Counted from the first letter of the stretch, positions 25,679 through 34,497 are shown. The stretch is 64,000 nt of DNA from Suilimivivens sp963638365 (GCA_963638365.1 CAVHRK010000129.1:1-64000); one strand, 5' to 3'. The notes: generated by a model from the letters alone, not told the origin. Made by a program: numbers and translations.

Positions 25679-25708
25679 TAGTATGTGCGGAACCTGTGCT
25701 TTTCATAC
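25679..25708 (-). promoter_or_regulatory. SigG promoter candidate for spoVAA-spoVAB
   Basis: Minus strand GTATG (25708-25704), 18-bp spacer, CATACTA (25685-25679). This fits the forespore SigG pattern GHATR-N18-CAHWHTA, about 58 bp upstream of the spoVAA start. Confidence 0.65.
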
Positions 25709-25838
25709 TGTATAACTTTTGAATCTTACACTCTCTATAATCTTTGTAACTTATCTGCTGAATGATTGTGAACCATTCAGCCCCAATCGGAGGTTAAGAT
25801 TTCCTCACAGCCATCATAGCAGTAAGGTCACGGAACAG

Positions 25839-26014
25839 TTTTGGATATATTACTAATGAAATTGTAATTTATATCCAAAATGAAGCATTTACAGTCAAAA
25901 TAGGAAGCTATTTTGACGTATATTGGATATAAATAGAAAATATGAAGCACTTATACCCAAAAACCAAAGAAATCCTGGATATAAATGCCTCAAAAAACTG
26001 TAATATGTCCAAAA
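25839..26014. repeat. Cluster of inverted TTGGATATA repeats
   Basis: TTTTGGATATA (25839-25849) pairs with TATATCCAAAA (25870-25880). GTCAAAATAG (25894-25903) pairs with CTATTTTGAC (25908-25917) around GAAG. TTGGATATAA (25924-25933) pairs with TTATACCCAA (about 25951-25960). GGATATAA near 25978 faces TATGTCC near 26005. The outer ends TTTTGGATATATTAC (25839-25853) and GTAATATGTCCAAAA (26000-26014) are inverted repeats with one mismatch, so the whole 176 bp resembles a small inverted-repeat element. ATGAAGCA also occurs twice as a direct repeat. It fills much of the 436-bp gap between spoVAA and the EEP gene; the rest, 25709-25838, holds no evident gene. Confidence 0.65.
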
Positions 26015-26056
26015 CAGGAAACCAGCAGCCAGCAGATGTTCCATCAGGGATTGTAT

Positions 26057-27136
26057 TTAATTTAAGAAGAATTGCATGACGACCGGATCATGATCCGAAT
26101 ACTCATATCCCCAGTCGGAATGTTTATAATAGTTAATTGCAATATTATCGGAAATAATAAATCCATCAAGCGTAACCGTCATGGTCGTTTCTTCATTATA
26201 AGGCTCATCTGCATTCCGGCAGGTATCATGTGCAATATCCTCGGCAGCCCTGAGGGTATCCATTCCCATACGAAAGCCTTCCGGAAGCTCTTCTCTCGGG
26301 AACGGCTGCGCCCATTCCGGCGCATTAGAGCTTGCATCTGCCCGGAGATTATGATTGAAGTCGCCTCCACAGATCACATAATTTCCGCGCGCATAGTCTG
26401 CTTTCATATCGACAAACAGCATACCAAGCTGACCGCTCCGCACCTCTTCACTGCTTCCATAGGCAGACAGATGCACATTATAAAGACAAAGCATCTTTCC
26501 GTTATCCACCGGTATTCTCGAAATGGAATAGCACCGGTCCAGATCGGTAAATTTACTGAATCCGGTTGAAATCGGCAGGCTTCTGCGAATCGCATCCGTG
26601 ATTTCTCCTCTCGAATACGTCACCAGTCCGGATTGGTTTGCCCCGTGCGGTTCCCATGGCGGCACCATCAGATACGGCGAATCATAATTCTGCGCAAAGG
26701 TATAATAATACCCTGTCACGAACTCATTGAGCAGATCCAGCTCATTGACATGATAAGAACGCGTTCCGTCAATATCCACTTCCTGCAGGAAAACAAAGTC
26801 TGCCGCTGTATTATTGATGACATCTCCCACACCACAGATATCCGCAATCACGCTCTCTTCATCTTTGGCTCTGGAATACTTTCCCCCATCCATAAAGAAG
26901 CTGTAATCCCGCTGATAAGCTCCAAAGCCGATGTTGTAGGTCATAATCCAGTACGCTTTCCCTGTCGTAATGGAAGCCCTGTCCTCAAACTGTGCATATT
27001 CTCCGGACTGGGAAACGCTCAGGGACTGGTTATCCGGCAGCCGGTGATATGCCACCATGACATAAATCACATAGCCAATGCACACCGCCAGTAAAACAGC
27101 CAGTAGAATTCCTATTTTTCGCAGTATCTTCTTCAA
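26057..27136 (-). CDS. Membrane-anchored endonuclease/exonuclease/phosphatase family protein
   Basis: About 359 residues. An N-terminal signal anchor ('ILRKIGILLAVLLAVCIGYVIYVM') places the catalytic domain outside the membrane. EEP metal-site motifs are in order: 'WIMTYNIGFG', 'FVFLQEVDIDG' (Glu), 'CLYNVHLSAYG' (His), 'VICGGDFNHN' (Asp-x-Asn) and 'YSDHDPVVM' (Asp-His). It could be a secreted nuclease or a phosphodiesterase acting on lipid or sugar phosphates. I prefer a TTG start at 27136 (CGGAGG just upstream, giving MKKILRKIG); the alternative ATG at 27163 lacks a ribosome binding site. It follows the glycosidase-like gene by 57 bp. Confidence 0.85.
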   Translation of the reverse strand: MKKILRKIGILLAVLLAVCIGYVIYVMVAYHRLPDNQSLSVSQSGEYAQFEDRASITTGKAYWIMTYNIGFGAYQRDYSFFMDGGKYSRAKDEESVIADICGVGDVINNTAADFVFLQEVDIDGTRSYHVNELDLLNEFVTGYYYTFAQNYDSPYLMVPPWEPHGANQSGLVTYSRGEITDAIRRSLPISTGFSKFTDLDRCYSISRIPVDNGKMLCLYNVHLSAYGSSEEVRSGQLGMLFVDMKADYARGNYVICGGDFNHNLRADASSNAPEWAQPFPREELPEGFRMGMDTLRAAEDIAHDTCRNADEPYNEETTMTVTLDGFIISDNIAINYYKHSDWGYEYSDHDPVVMQFFLN

Positions 27137-27193
27137 AATGCCTCCGTTCTGCCCATAAAACATATAACTATTCAGATACCCTTATCTTAACAG

Positions 27194-28936
27194 TTAATCA
27201 TAAGACAACACATAATTTACGCAGGAAGAAAGTTGCAGGGGCAACTCATGATCCCTGACCTCATAGATCCTTCCTGTGGTAAGCTCCTTCACCGTCTTCA
27301 CATTCTCTTTAAAGTGAAGGGTCACATGTTCATAATACGCCACATCGGAGCGTAAAATCAACTTATTATTGTCATACAGGAACATCTGGATGCCGCTGTT
27401 TCCTTCCATATGTACCGGAAGTCCTGCACAGAGTGCCTTGCGGATCACCGAAAGCACAGCTGCCGGGTAATGATACAGATCCCCCATATTGTCCGGAATT
27501 GTTACAACATAGAGATGCCCCTCCGCATAGGTACAACGGAGCACGATCGGGAAATTATTTCCCGTTCCATAGCCTGCTGCCAGCTCCCACACATCATTGG
27601 TGCAAAAGCTCATCTGTGGAATCAGCACCGGCTGATCTCCCTGATACTTTCCGAAGATATTAATGCCGCAATTATCGGTTCCTGCATATTCACTCACAAT
27701 CGCCTTGCGTGAAGTATAAGAGACATTCATGAATTCATGCTGGAAGACTTCTCCCAGCTTTTCTACAAAGCCGCTTGTCACTACCACATCACAGCCCTTC
27801 ATCAGGCTGTCCTTCATCTTCTCCACGATTTCGCCATCATCGGCAGCACTTTCGGCTAAGAATACCACCTTTTCTCCTTCCGGATAATGCATATGCGCTT
27901 CAAAAGGAATGCCGCACATGCCAAGATAGCTGTGCAGATTATCCTCTCCTGCGGAGTGTCCCGGGCGGTATGCCGCAACCCCGATGGGATTGCCAAGCTC
28001 TCCTACATATTCGTCCACTTCCTCAAACATTTCTCCCACTGCTGCCGGGAATAAACGGAAGTCCTGAGCTTCGATCAGCGATCCAAGGCAGAACAGTGTC
28101 ACTTCCTTTGCCTTCGCAAACAGGGTGAGATACCCCTGCTCCAGATAGGAGGTCAGGTTATAGGAGCATTCATACGGATCGAACCAGCCGCCTAAGTTTC
28201 TTCCGGGTGCCGCACTTTCCAGATAACGCATGACGAAATAGCTTAAGTACTTCGGCAGATGCTGTCCTGCATAATCCGGATTCCGGGTTTCCGTACCGGT
28301 ATAAATCGTGTCCGCAATCTGCGGCTGTGTCGTCAGGTCATAACCGGTTTCATTGTATACCTCAAACCACTGCGGATACTTGATGATCACATTCATATCC
28401 GGATTGATACTCTTTGCAGTCTTCATCACGACCTCTTCCGTGATGTATTTCATCTTTTCAAGACGGAACTCCTTCCAGCTCTTCGATCCCTTCTGTTCAA
28501 TACATTTCCGGCATCTGCAATTATAAAAATAGAAATCATCAAAGATCAGTTCATCAAAAATTTCAGCATTCAATGCAACGGCCTTACGAAGGATTTCCAC
28601 ATCCTCCTCACTTGTATAACACAGGGAATTAAACCCATCGTTCTGATCTGCCGCACAGGTCGTAATGCCTCCCGAGGTGGCGATTCCTTTACTCTCAAAG
28701 TACGCTTTCACCTTAAGGAGCTGCTCCTTCGTTGCCCACTCCATTCCCCGGAAGCATTCAATGTAAGCCCTTCCCAGCTTCACATTCTTATAAAGAAGCG
28801 CAAACTTCCGGTCAAACTCTTCCAGATCCTGAATCTCATTCACATTCCCTACCGGACAGTACACTGCCACATTAAAATTCTGATAACTCATCTTCTGTTC
28901 CCGCTCGATGAGCCCCTTATTCTTCATCTTTTCCAT
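27194..28936 (-). CDS. Glycosidase-like multidomain protein, function unknown
   Basis: 580 residues without a signal peptide. The N-terminal half reads as a TIM barrel: 'FNVAVYCPVGNV', 'KLGRAYIECFRG', 'GITTCAADQND', 'IFDELIFDDFYFYNCRCRKC', 'MNVIIKYPQWFEVY'. A middle Rossmann/GATase-like section ('VVVTSGFVEKLGEVFQ', 'IVLRCTYAEGHLYVVTIPDN') and a small C-terminal beta domain follow, an order seen in some clan GH-A glycosidases. The paired acidic residues in 'FDELIFDDF' may be catalytic. A Cys pair in 'CRCRKC' may bind metal. The start at residue MEKMKNK follows GGAGGTAAGCACG; the ATG 15 bases upstream lies in that site. Carbohydrate activity is inference only. Confidence 0.6.
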   Translation of the reverse strand: MEKMKNKGLIEREQKMSYQNFNVAVYCPVGNVNEIQDLEEFDRKFALLYKNVKLGRAYIECFRGMEWATKEQLLKVKAYFESKGIATSGGITTCAADQNDGFNSLCYTSEEDVEILRKAVALNAEIFDELIFDDFYFYNCRCRKCIEQKGSKSWKEFRLEKMKYITEEVVMKTAKSINPDMNVIIKYPQWFEVYNETGYDLTTQPQIADTIYTGTETRNPDYAGQHLPKYLSYFVMRYLESAAPGRNLGGWFDPYECSYNLTSYLEQGYLTLFAKAKEVTLFCLGSLIEAQDFRLFPAAVGEMFEEVDEYVGELGNPIGVAAYRPGHSAGEDNLHSYLGMCGIPFEAHMHYPEGEKVVFLAESAADDGEIVEKMKDSLMKGCDVVVTSGFVEKLGEVFQHEFMNVSYTSRKAIVSEYAGTDNCGINIFGKYQGDQPVLIPQMSFCTNDVWELAAGYGTGNNFPIVLRCTYAEGHLYVVTIPDNMGDLYHYPAAVLSVIRKALCAGLPVHMEGNSGIQMFLYDNNKLILRSDVAYYEHVTLHFKENVKTVKELTTGRIYEVRDHELPLQLSSCVNYVLSYD

Positions 28937-29117
28937 CGTGCTTACCTCCATTGCGTAACCGGATCGCCCAAAGGCCTTCTCTTCCCCGTTTGATCCCTTA
29001 TTTTCTTCTACGCTATCACAGAGCCTTACCGAATGCTAGAACACATCTTGTTATTAATCGTAGGTTTCTCTTATCGGTAATGAAACTTGCCCCCAATAAC
29101 ACATTATTGCCCCTCCA

Positions 29118-30470
29118 TTATTGTGCATCGGGTTCCAATCGATGCATCCACTTCTTTCTTTGGAATACTGCCATTGAAATTCCGAAACGGATACATTCCT
29201 CCAACGACAGAAGAAAATATACCCATGCAACAGGCAGATTCAAGACAAATGCTCCCAGCAGCCCCAACGGAACGCCAAAGCACCATGTACCGATCACATC
29301 AATAAACATGACATATTTTGTTCGACCACCGCTACGCAGGATGCCGCCACCCAGGATCATATTCAGTACCTTAAAGGGTACAACCAGTGCATATGCAAAA
29401 AGAAGCTGTCGCGTCATGGTTTTGACCGCCTCATCCACCTGATAGATGTCCACATAGATGCCGCTGAACAAAACTACCGCAACGGAAAGAAACACGGATC
29501 CGGCAGTGCCATAAAGCAGCATTTTTTTCGATGCCCCAAACGCATCTTCCGTCTCACCGCTGCCCAGCCGCTTTCCGATGATCACGCCGGCCGCCTGAGA
29601 CAGACCGCTCAATGCACCGATCACAATTCCCTGGACAGGATTCGTCAGGGTCATGGCAGCACTTGCATCGGTACTCATATGTCCGTAGATTGCTGCATAG
29701 ATATTTTCTCCCAGACTCCACATTACTTCGCATACCAGCAGCGGCAGCAGCATGGACAAATACTGCCCCCAATCTAATCGTGCTACCACGGCTCTTTGAG
29801 GTTCTTCCTCCCTTTGGGCAGGCAGCTTTCTAAGAAACAGTAACAGCATCAACAGAAAATTTGCACATTGGGAAATAACCGTGGCAATAGCCGCCCCCTT
29901 TATACCCATGGGTGCAAGCCCCAGCTTTCCAAAAATAAGAATGTAATTCAGCCCTGTATTCAGCAGCGCCGCCACAATACTGGCATACAAAGGCAGCCGG
30001 GGCTTTTCCATACAACGCAGCAATGTGGAAAGCATAGTCGCTCCGGCCATGGGTGCAAATGTACCGGAAATCAGCATCAGGTATTCCGCTGCGGTCTGAC
30101 AGGTTTGAGCGTCCTTCGTATAAGCGCCCATAATTCTTAAGGGAAACAAGGTACAGATCACCATGAAGATTCCTGCAATACCGGTGCCCAGCAATAAGTT
30201 TGTGAGGAAACTCCTCCGGACTTCGGTTCTGTTTTTCTGCCCCAGATATTGAGAGATCATAATTCCGGCGACCGCACCAATGGCAGCGATCACTACAGAA
30301 TATATGGATGCAAACTTTCCGGCCAATCCCACACCTGCCACATTGATTTCACCCAGCTGCCCTATCATAATCTGATCCACCATACTGAATGAGGATTGCA
30401 GCATGGACTGCAATGCCACAGGAATTGCCAGCGCACACACGGACTTAAAAAAGGTATCCTTTGTTTTCAT
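29118..30470 (-). CDS. MATE family efflux transporter
   Basis: 450 residues with about twelve membrane segments. The MATE hallmarks are 'LAIPVALQSMLQSSFSMVDQIMIGQLGEINVAGVGLAGKF' at the N-terminus and 'IVIGALSGLSQAAGVIIGKRLGSGETEDAFGASKKML' at the start of the second half. These transporters export cationic or aromatic compounds using Na+ or H+ gradients. GGGAGGTG precedes the ATG. A LacI-type regulator lies immediately upstream, and the same operator motif precedes both genes, so expression is probably induced by a specific ligand. The substrate is unknown. Confidence 0.94.
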   Translation of the reverse strand: MKTKDTFFKSVCALAIPVALQSMLQSSFSMVDQIMIGQLGEINVAGVGLAGKFASIYSVVIAAIGAVAGIMISQYLGQKNRTEVRRSFLTNLLLGTGIAGIFMVICTLFPLRIMGAYTKDAQTCQTAAEYLMLISGTFAPMAGATMLSTLLRCMEKPRLPLYASIVAALLNTGLNYILIFGKLGLAPMGIKGAAIATVISQCANFLLMLLLFLRKLPAQREEEPQRAVVARLDWGQYLSMLLPLLVCEVMWSLGENIYAAIYGHMSTDASAAMTLTNPVQGIVIGALSGLSQAAGVIIGKRLGSGETEDAFGASKKMLLYGTAGSVFLSVAVVLFSGIYVDIYQVDEAVKTMTRQLLFAYALVVPFKVLNMILGGGILRSGGRTKYVMFIDVIGTWCFGVPLGLLGAFVLNLPVAWVYFLLSLEECIRFGISMAVFQRKKWMHRLEPDAQ

Positions 30471-30506
30471 AATGCACCTCCCGGTTCGTTTGTTTTAATT
30501 TTAAAC

Positions 30507-30543
30507 TTCGAGAGGTATAAACGCAAAGGTTAAACGCATAACC
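30507..30543 (-). promoter_or_regulatory. Operator and promoter of the MATE gene
   Basis: GGTTAAACGCATAACC (30528-30543) shares the arms GGTTA/TAACC and central CG with the operator before the adjacent LacI gene. Immediately downstream on the minus strand lie TTGCGT (30526-30521), 17 bp and TAAAAT, a SigA-like promoter. Confidence 0.6.
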
Positions 30544-30580
30544 ACTTACAAAATATAAAGAGTATTCTTGTGCAATTTTA

Positions 30581-31585
30581 CTATTTTCGTTTGCAGGTGC
30601 TGTCCCGTATCACCAGCAAAACAGGCAGTCTGATCTCGGTACTGGTAGGTGTTCCCTCCCGTAGCTCCTGCAGCTTTTCAATGGCAATTTTCGCACGCAA
30701 AGCACCATCCTGTTTGACTGTAGTTAAGGCCGGATGCACCATTTCACACATTGGTGTATCATCAAAGCCTGCTATGGAAATATCCCCTGGCACAGAAAAT
30801 CCCTCCTCTGTCAAAAAGTGCATCAATTCTATGGCATAGTAATCCGATACCACAAAGACGGCAGATACCTGCCGGAACCTTTCCAAATGCTCCTGATAAA
30901 ATGCCATTCTCTGCTGCTTCTGCATAGGGATCACCAGCAGCTCTGCCTTTCCGGGTACAAATCCTTTGCAAAAGCCCTGGTATCGTTCCATATCCATGCA
31001 GATGGTGTTATCAGAAATACAAAGGGCTCTTTCATGACCTAATTCCCGGAAATGGCAACCCACCTGAAATCCACCGCTGAAATTATCAATGGTGAGGTTC
31101 AGAATCCGCTCCGGATGATCACAGATGCCATCATAAACAGCAAAAGGAATTCTCATATGGTTACGCAGGTATGTATAATCCTGATTGCAAAAACCGATGA
31201 CCACGATTCCATCCATATTCCACATGGAGGCAAATTGAATGATCTCCCTGGCACACTTGGCTTTTTTTACCATCATAAATTGCCCACTGGCTTCGATTTC
31301 GGTAGAAAGACAATTCAGCGAGGAAGAGATAAAAAAGTCCTCCAGGGTGTGTCCCCCGTATTTTTCATGGTCGTTGATAAAAACGCCGATAATCCGGGAA
31401 CGATTTTGCGCGAGCAAAATTCCTGCCATGCTGGGGATATACTGCCGCTGTTCAAGCAGCGCTGTCACCCGTTGGACAGTTTCATCGGAAACCTTGTTTG
31501 TTTTTCCGTGAATCACATTGGAAACTGTTGCCGTACTCAGTCCCAACTCCTCCGCAATATCACATATCCGCACACGCTGCTCCAT
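30581..31585 (-). CDS. LacI-family regulator of the MATE transporter
   Basis: 334 residues. The HTH reads 'VRICDIAEELGLSTATVSNVIHGKTNKVSDETVQRV', a LacI headpiece, followed by the hinge and a periplasmic-binding-like effector domain ('VGCHFRELGHERALCISDNTICMDMERYQGF', 'GDISIAGFDDTPMCEMVHPALTTVKQDG'). AGGAGG precedes the ATG. It starts its own transcript behind a palindromic operator and ends 110 bp before the MATE gene, which has a matching operator. The two sites imply autoregulation plus control of the transporter; the inducer is unknown. Confidence 0.9.
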   Translation of the reverse strand: MEQRVRICDIAEELGLSTATVSNVIHGKTNKVSDETVQRVTALLEQRQYIPSMAGILLAQNRSRIIGVFINDHEKYGGHTLEDFFISSSLNCLSTEIEASGQFMMVKKAKCAREIIQFASMWNMDGIVVIGFCNQDYTYLRNHMRIPFAVYDGICDHPERILNLTIDNFSGGFQVGCHFRELGHERALCISDNTICMDMERYQGFCKGFVPGKAELLVIPMQKQQRMAFYQEHLERFRQVSAVFVVSDYYAIELMHFLTEEGFSVPGDISIAGFDDTPMCEMVHPALTTVKQDGALRAKIAIEKLQELREGTPTSTEIRLPVLLVIRDSTCKRK

Positions 31586-31619
31586 AGCATTTCCTCCTAA
31601 TTATGCGCCATTTTATTCT

Positions 31620-31668
31620 ATTCTATCCAAAATATGGCGACAGGTCAAAGGTTATCCGCTTAACCTTT
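31620..31668 (-). promoter_or_regulatory. Autoregulatory operator and promoter of the LacI-family gene
   Basis: AAAGGTTATCCGCTTAACCTTT (31647-31668) is a palindrome with 8-bp arms. Its end overlaps TTGACC (31648-31643), followed by a 17-bp spacer and TAGAAT (31625-31620) on the minus strand. The layout mirrors the MATE promoter. Confidence 0.7.
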
Positions 31669-31673
31669 GTAGC

Positions 31674-31707
31674 AAAAAACATCTGACTTCCTGTTAGAAA
31701 TCAGACG
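31674..31707 (-). terminator. Terminator of spoVAD
   Basis: Minus strand: CGTCTGATTTC and GAAGTCAGATG (31707-31697 / 31690-31680), one mismatch, 6-base loop, followed by six T residues (31679-31674). It lies 22 bp after the spoVAD stop. Confidence 0.75.
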
Positions 31708-31728
31708 TTTTTCATCAGGTTAACCACC

Positions 31729-32760
31729 TCACCCGGCAAACTCCACCGCATGCGCCACACCGGGAATGGACTTTCCTTCATTGAAGCTGACCTTGCTAAG
31801 AAGGGCTCCCGTTGGTACGAAAAGCACGCGCTTATAGCTTCCTTCCTTTAACTTCTTTAAGATCAGGGCGGCAAGTGTTACGGCAGCGCAGCCACACCCG
31901 CTTCCTCCCGAATGTGCGTCCTGCGATTCATCATAGATTTCGATTCCGCAGTCCATATGCTGTACGGTGATGTCGATCCCCTTTTTCTTAAGCAGATCAA
32001 AGAGTGCGGTCTGACCGACCATGCCAAGATCGCCGGTAATGATCCGGTCATAATCCTCCGGCTTGCGCTGGAAATCCCGGAGATGGCGTTCGATGGTATC
32101 TGCGGCTGCGGGAGCCATACACGCACCCATATTCATGGAATCCTTGATTCCCATATCCACGATCTTTCCGATGGTAATCGCCGTTACCCTCGCATAATCC
32201 ATCTCGCTTTTCTGTCCACTTAAGATAAACGCGCCGCTCCCTGTCACCGTTGTTGTTGCGGACATCGGACGCTGGTTCCCGTAATCGAGCGGAAAGCGGA
32301 ATTCCTTCTCTGCACTGGCATAATGACTGGAGGTGACACAGGCTGCATTCTCCGTCATTCCACCTGCAATCATCATGGCTGCCATGGCGATGGTCAGTCC
32401 GCTCGTGGAACACGCTCCGTAAAGCCCCACGAACGGAATATCAAAATTCATATTTCCAAAGCTGCTTGCGATCGACTGTCCGAGCAGATCACCTGCAAAC
32501 AGCAGATTAATGTTCTCCTTTTTTAACCCCGACTTTTCAATCGCTAGGGAGAGTGCTTCTCTCTGCAGGGCACTCTCTGCACCCTCCCAGGTATCCGCAC
32601 CGAATTTATCATCCTCCGAAACCAGATCAAACAATTCTCCAAGCGGCCCCTGTCCTTCCTTTTTACTCACCACGGAAGCACACGACCGGATATAAACAGG
32701 CACCGGAATTTTAATCGTTCCCTTTCCCTGTTCAAAAATTGCGCCTACTGTTTCCTGCAT
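31729..32760 (-). CDS. spoVAD: Stage V sporulation protein AD (SpoVAD)
   Basis: 343 residues with the thiolase-like fold of SpoVAD, the soluble dipicolinate-binding subunit of the SpoVA complex. Characteristic stretches: 'IRSCASVVSKKEGQGPLGELFD', 'FAGDLLGQSIASSFG', 'VGLYGACSTSGLTIAMAAMMIAGG', 'SSHYASAEKEFRFPLDYGNQRPMSAT' and 'GGSGCGCAAVTLAALILKKL'. GGAGGG precedes the ATG. A SigG promoter lies upstream and a terminator directly after, so it is monocistronic here rather than in the usual C-D-E operon. Confidence 0.95.
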   Translation of the reverse strand: MQETVGAIFEQGKGTIKIPVPVYIRSCASVVSKKEGQGPLGELFDLVSEDDKFGADTWEGAESALQREALSLAIEKSGLKKENINLLFAGDLLGQSIASSFGNMNFDIPFVGLYGACSTSGLTIAMAAMMIAGGMTENAACVTSSHYASAEKEFRFPLDYGNQRPMSATTTVTGSGAFILSGQKSEMDYARVTAITIGKIVDMGIKDSMNMGACMAPAAADTIERHLRDFQRKPEDYDRIITGDLGMVGQTALFDLLKKKGIDITVQHMDCGIEIYDESQDAHSGGSGCGCAAVTLAALILKKLKEGSYKRVLFVPTGALLSKVSFNEGKSIPGVAHAVEFAG

Positions 32761-32778
32761 AAAAAATCCCTCCTGCCT

Positions 32779-32809
32779 GTCAAAATAACTCTATTACCTT
32801 TATTTTGAC
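32779..32809. promoter_or_regulatory. 10-bp inverted repeat overlapping the spoVAD -10 region
   Basis: GTCAAAATAA (32779-32788) and TTATTTTGAC (32800-32809) are perfect inverted repeats with an 11-base spacer. The distal arm contains the -10 box at 32801-32807. Nearly the same arms (GTCAAAATAG/CTATTTTGAC) occur at 25894-25917 upstream of spoVAA. Confidence 0.5.
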
Positions 32810-32830
32810 AAATCAGAAGGGTTTTATTCA
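32801..32830 (-). promoter_or_regulatory. SigG promoter candidate for spoVAD
   Basis: Minus strand TGAATA (32830-32825), 17-bp spacer, CAAAATA (32807-32801). Both boxes fit the SigG consensus (YGHATR, CAHWHTA); about 40 bp before the ATG. Confidence 0.65.
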
Positions 32831-32856
32831 TTATTAAAAAGATTCACTTCCTGCTT

Positions 32857-34497
32857 CTATCCAATCGGAATGACTCTTCCCATCTCTGCGGACGTCCGGT
32901 GGGAAATGGAAATCACGGTGCGCTCCCTGGATACCCGCTTTAAGGCCTGCAAAACTTCCTTTTCGGTTTCGGCATCCAGATTTGCCGTAATTTCATCAAG
33001 AAGCAGTAACTGGGGACTGGCCGCTGCGGCACGTGCAATAGACAGGAGCTGCCATTGTCCCTGGGAAAAAAGTTCCGGCGTACAGATTGTGTCATATCCA
33101 TCCGGAAGCGCCTCAATCGTTTCCTGCAGACCGGTGAGGGAAGCAACATTTCTCACTTCCTGATCGGTAATGGATGAATCAAATAACGTAATCTGATCCT
33201 TCACGGTTCCCGGAACCATATGGAACGACTGCTCCACATAACCGAATAACCGGCGTTTCTCCTCATCCCGGATATCGGCCGCAGCTACCCCTTCAATCCG
33301 CACTTCTCCCTCCTGTGGTTCATAAAGTCCAAGCAGGAGTTTCAAAATCGTACTCTTTCCGGCTCCGGTACGTCCCATGAGCGTCACCTGTTCTCCCTGT
33401 TTTACCTGAAAGCTCAACTGTTTCAGGATCTTCCGCTCGTCATATCCAAACGTTACGTTCCTGAATTCCACAAACGCTCCTTCTTCCTTCTCTTTTGCTT
33501 CTTCCTTCGAAACCACCTTCTGTTCCGGAAGCTCCTCCATGGAAAGGAATTCGTTGATTCTGCGGATGCCGGCAACCGCGGACTGAATCGTCTGGATCTC
33601 CATGCCAAGGCTTTCTACCGGCGTAAAAATCTGTGAAATATAATTCATGACTGCTACGGCCGTACCGGCTGACATTCCAAATAACGTAAGCACGCGCGGG
33701 CTTCCCGATGCCGAAAGCAGCATGACACTGGCAACGACTATCGCATTTAAGATCAGGATCACCGGAGAATACACCGCATCATAGAAGTTGGTTTTCTCCA
33801 TGGCACGGTAGCTGTCCTCAATATATTCGTCGTATTTCCGTTCCATATAACTTTCCTTGGAAAGACAGTGAATGGTACGGATATTGTGCAGGGTTTCCGG
33901 AACGTGTCCCGATGCGCGGCTGACCGCTTTCCGGTTCTGTAACTGCGAAACCAGCATATTCTTCTGCACATAACGGGTAAACACAAACAGGAACGGTAAC
34001 AGAATCAGTAAAATAATCGATAATCCGCGGTTCTGAAACCAGATCACCACAAGGATACTGATGATCTTGCAGGCATCGGCAAACATACTGACAATTCCTG
34101 AAGTAAACAGGTTCTCAACCGTGTCCACATCACCGACAAACCGCGATACCACCGCGCCCGGCTCCTGCTTATTTAAATCATCTGCCTTTAAATGTACAAG
34201 CTTTTCCATCAGGCTGCTGCGCAGGGCGTGCGTCATTTTCTGACCGAATACGATCAACAGTCCTTCTCTTGTCGATTCCATAAGCCCCGTTAAGGCCAGC
34301 ATGCCAAAATAAGCCAGAATCCATCCAAAGCCTGTCATCTTCTGTGTGGTCAGTCCATCAATAATCCGTGCCAGAATCATGGGCGGCACGAGGGATAACA
34401 GAATGGCTCCACAGACCGAAATCACAATTCCGGTTACCAGAAGCAGGTGCTTTCGCATCACCAGTAAAATCATTTTGGATACGCTTCTATGCTTCAT
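32857..34497 (-). CDS. ABC exporter half-transporter, catalytically canonical NBD
   Basis: 546 residues: six membrane helices (about 10-310) then an ATPase domain. Walker A is 'LMGRTGAGKSTILKL', Walker B 'LLLLDEITANLD' with the catalytic Glu, and the H-loop 'ISHRTSAEMG'. The signature is degenerate, 'LFSQGQWQLLSIARA' instead of LSGGQ. The protein ends a few residues after the H-loop, so the usual C-terminal tail is missing. The start at MKHRSVSKM follows AAGGAGGTGTGCAGC and overlaps the previous gene by 11 bp. It pairs with that gene as a heterodimeric exporter; cargo unknown. Confidence 0.9.
   Translation of the reverse strand: MKHRSVSKMILLVMRKHLLLVTGIVISVCGAILLSLVPPMILARIIDGLTTQKMTGFGWILAYFGMLALTGLMESTREGLLIVFGQKMTHALRSSLMEKLVHLKADDLNKQEPGAVVSRFVGDVDTVENLFTSGIVSMFADACKIISILVVIWFQNRGLSIILLILLPFLFVFTRYVQKNMLVSQLQNRKAVSRASGHVPETLHNIRTIHCLSKESYMERKYDEYIEDSYRAMEKTNFYDAVYSPVILILNAIVVASVMLLSASGSPRVLTLFGMSAGTAVAVMNYISQIFTPVESLGMEIQTIQSAVAGIRRINEFLSMEELPEQKVVSKEEAKEKEEGAFVEFRNVTFGYDERKILKQLSFQVKQGEQVTLMGRTGAGKSTILKLLLGLYEPQEGEVRIEGVAAADIRDEEKRRLFGYVEQSFHMVPGTVKDQITLFDSSITDQEVRNVASLTGLQETIEALPDGYDTICTPELFSQGQWQLLSIARAAAASPQLLLLDEITANLDAETEKEVLQALKRVSRERTVISISHRTSAEMGRVIPIG

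Noticed and set aside
25839..26014. Possible CRISPR array in the TTGGATATA repeat cluster
   Set aside because: The repeats alternate orientation, vary in spacing and lack unique spacers of constant length; no cas genes are near.
28259..28993. 244-codon plus-strand frame opposite the glycosidase-like gene
   Set aside because: No start signal and no recognisable domain; the minus-strand frame has a strong ribosome binding site.
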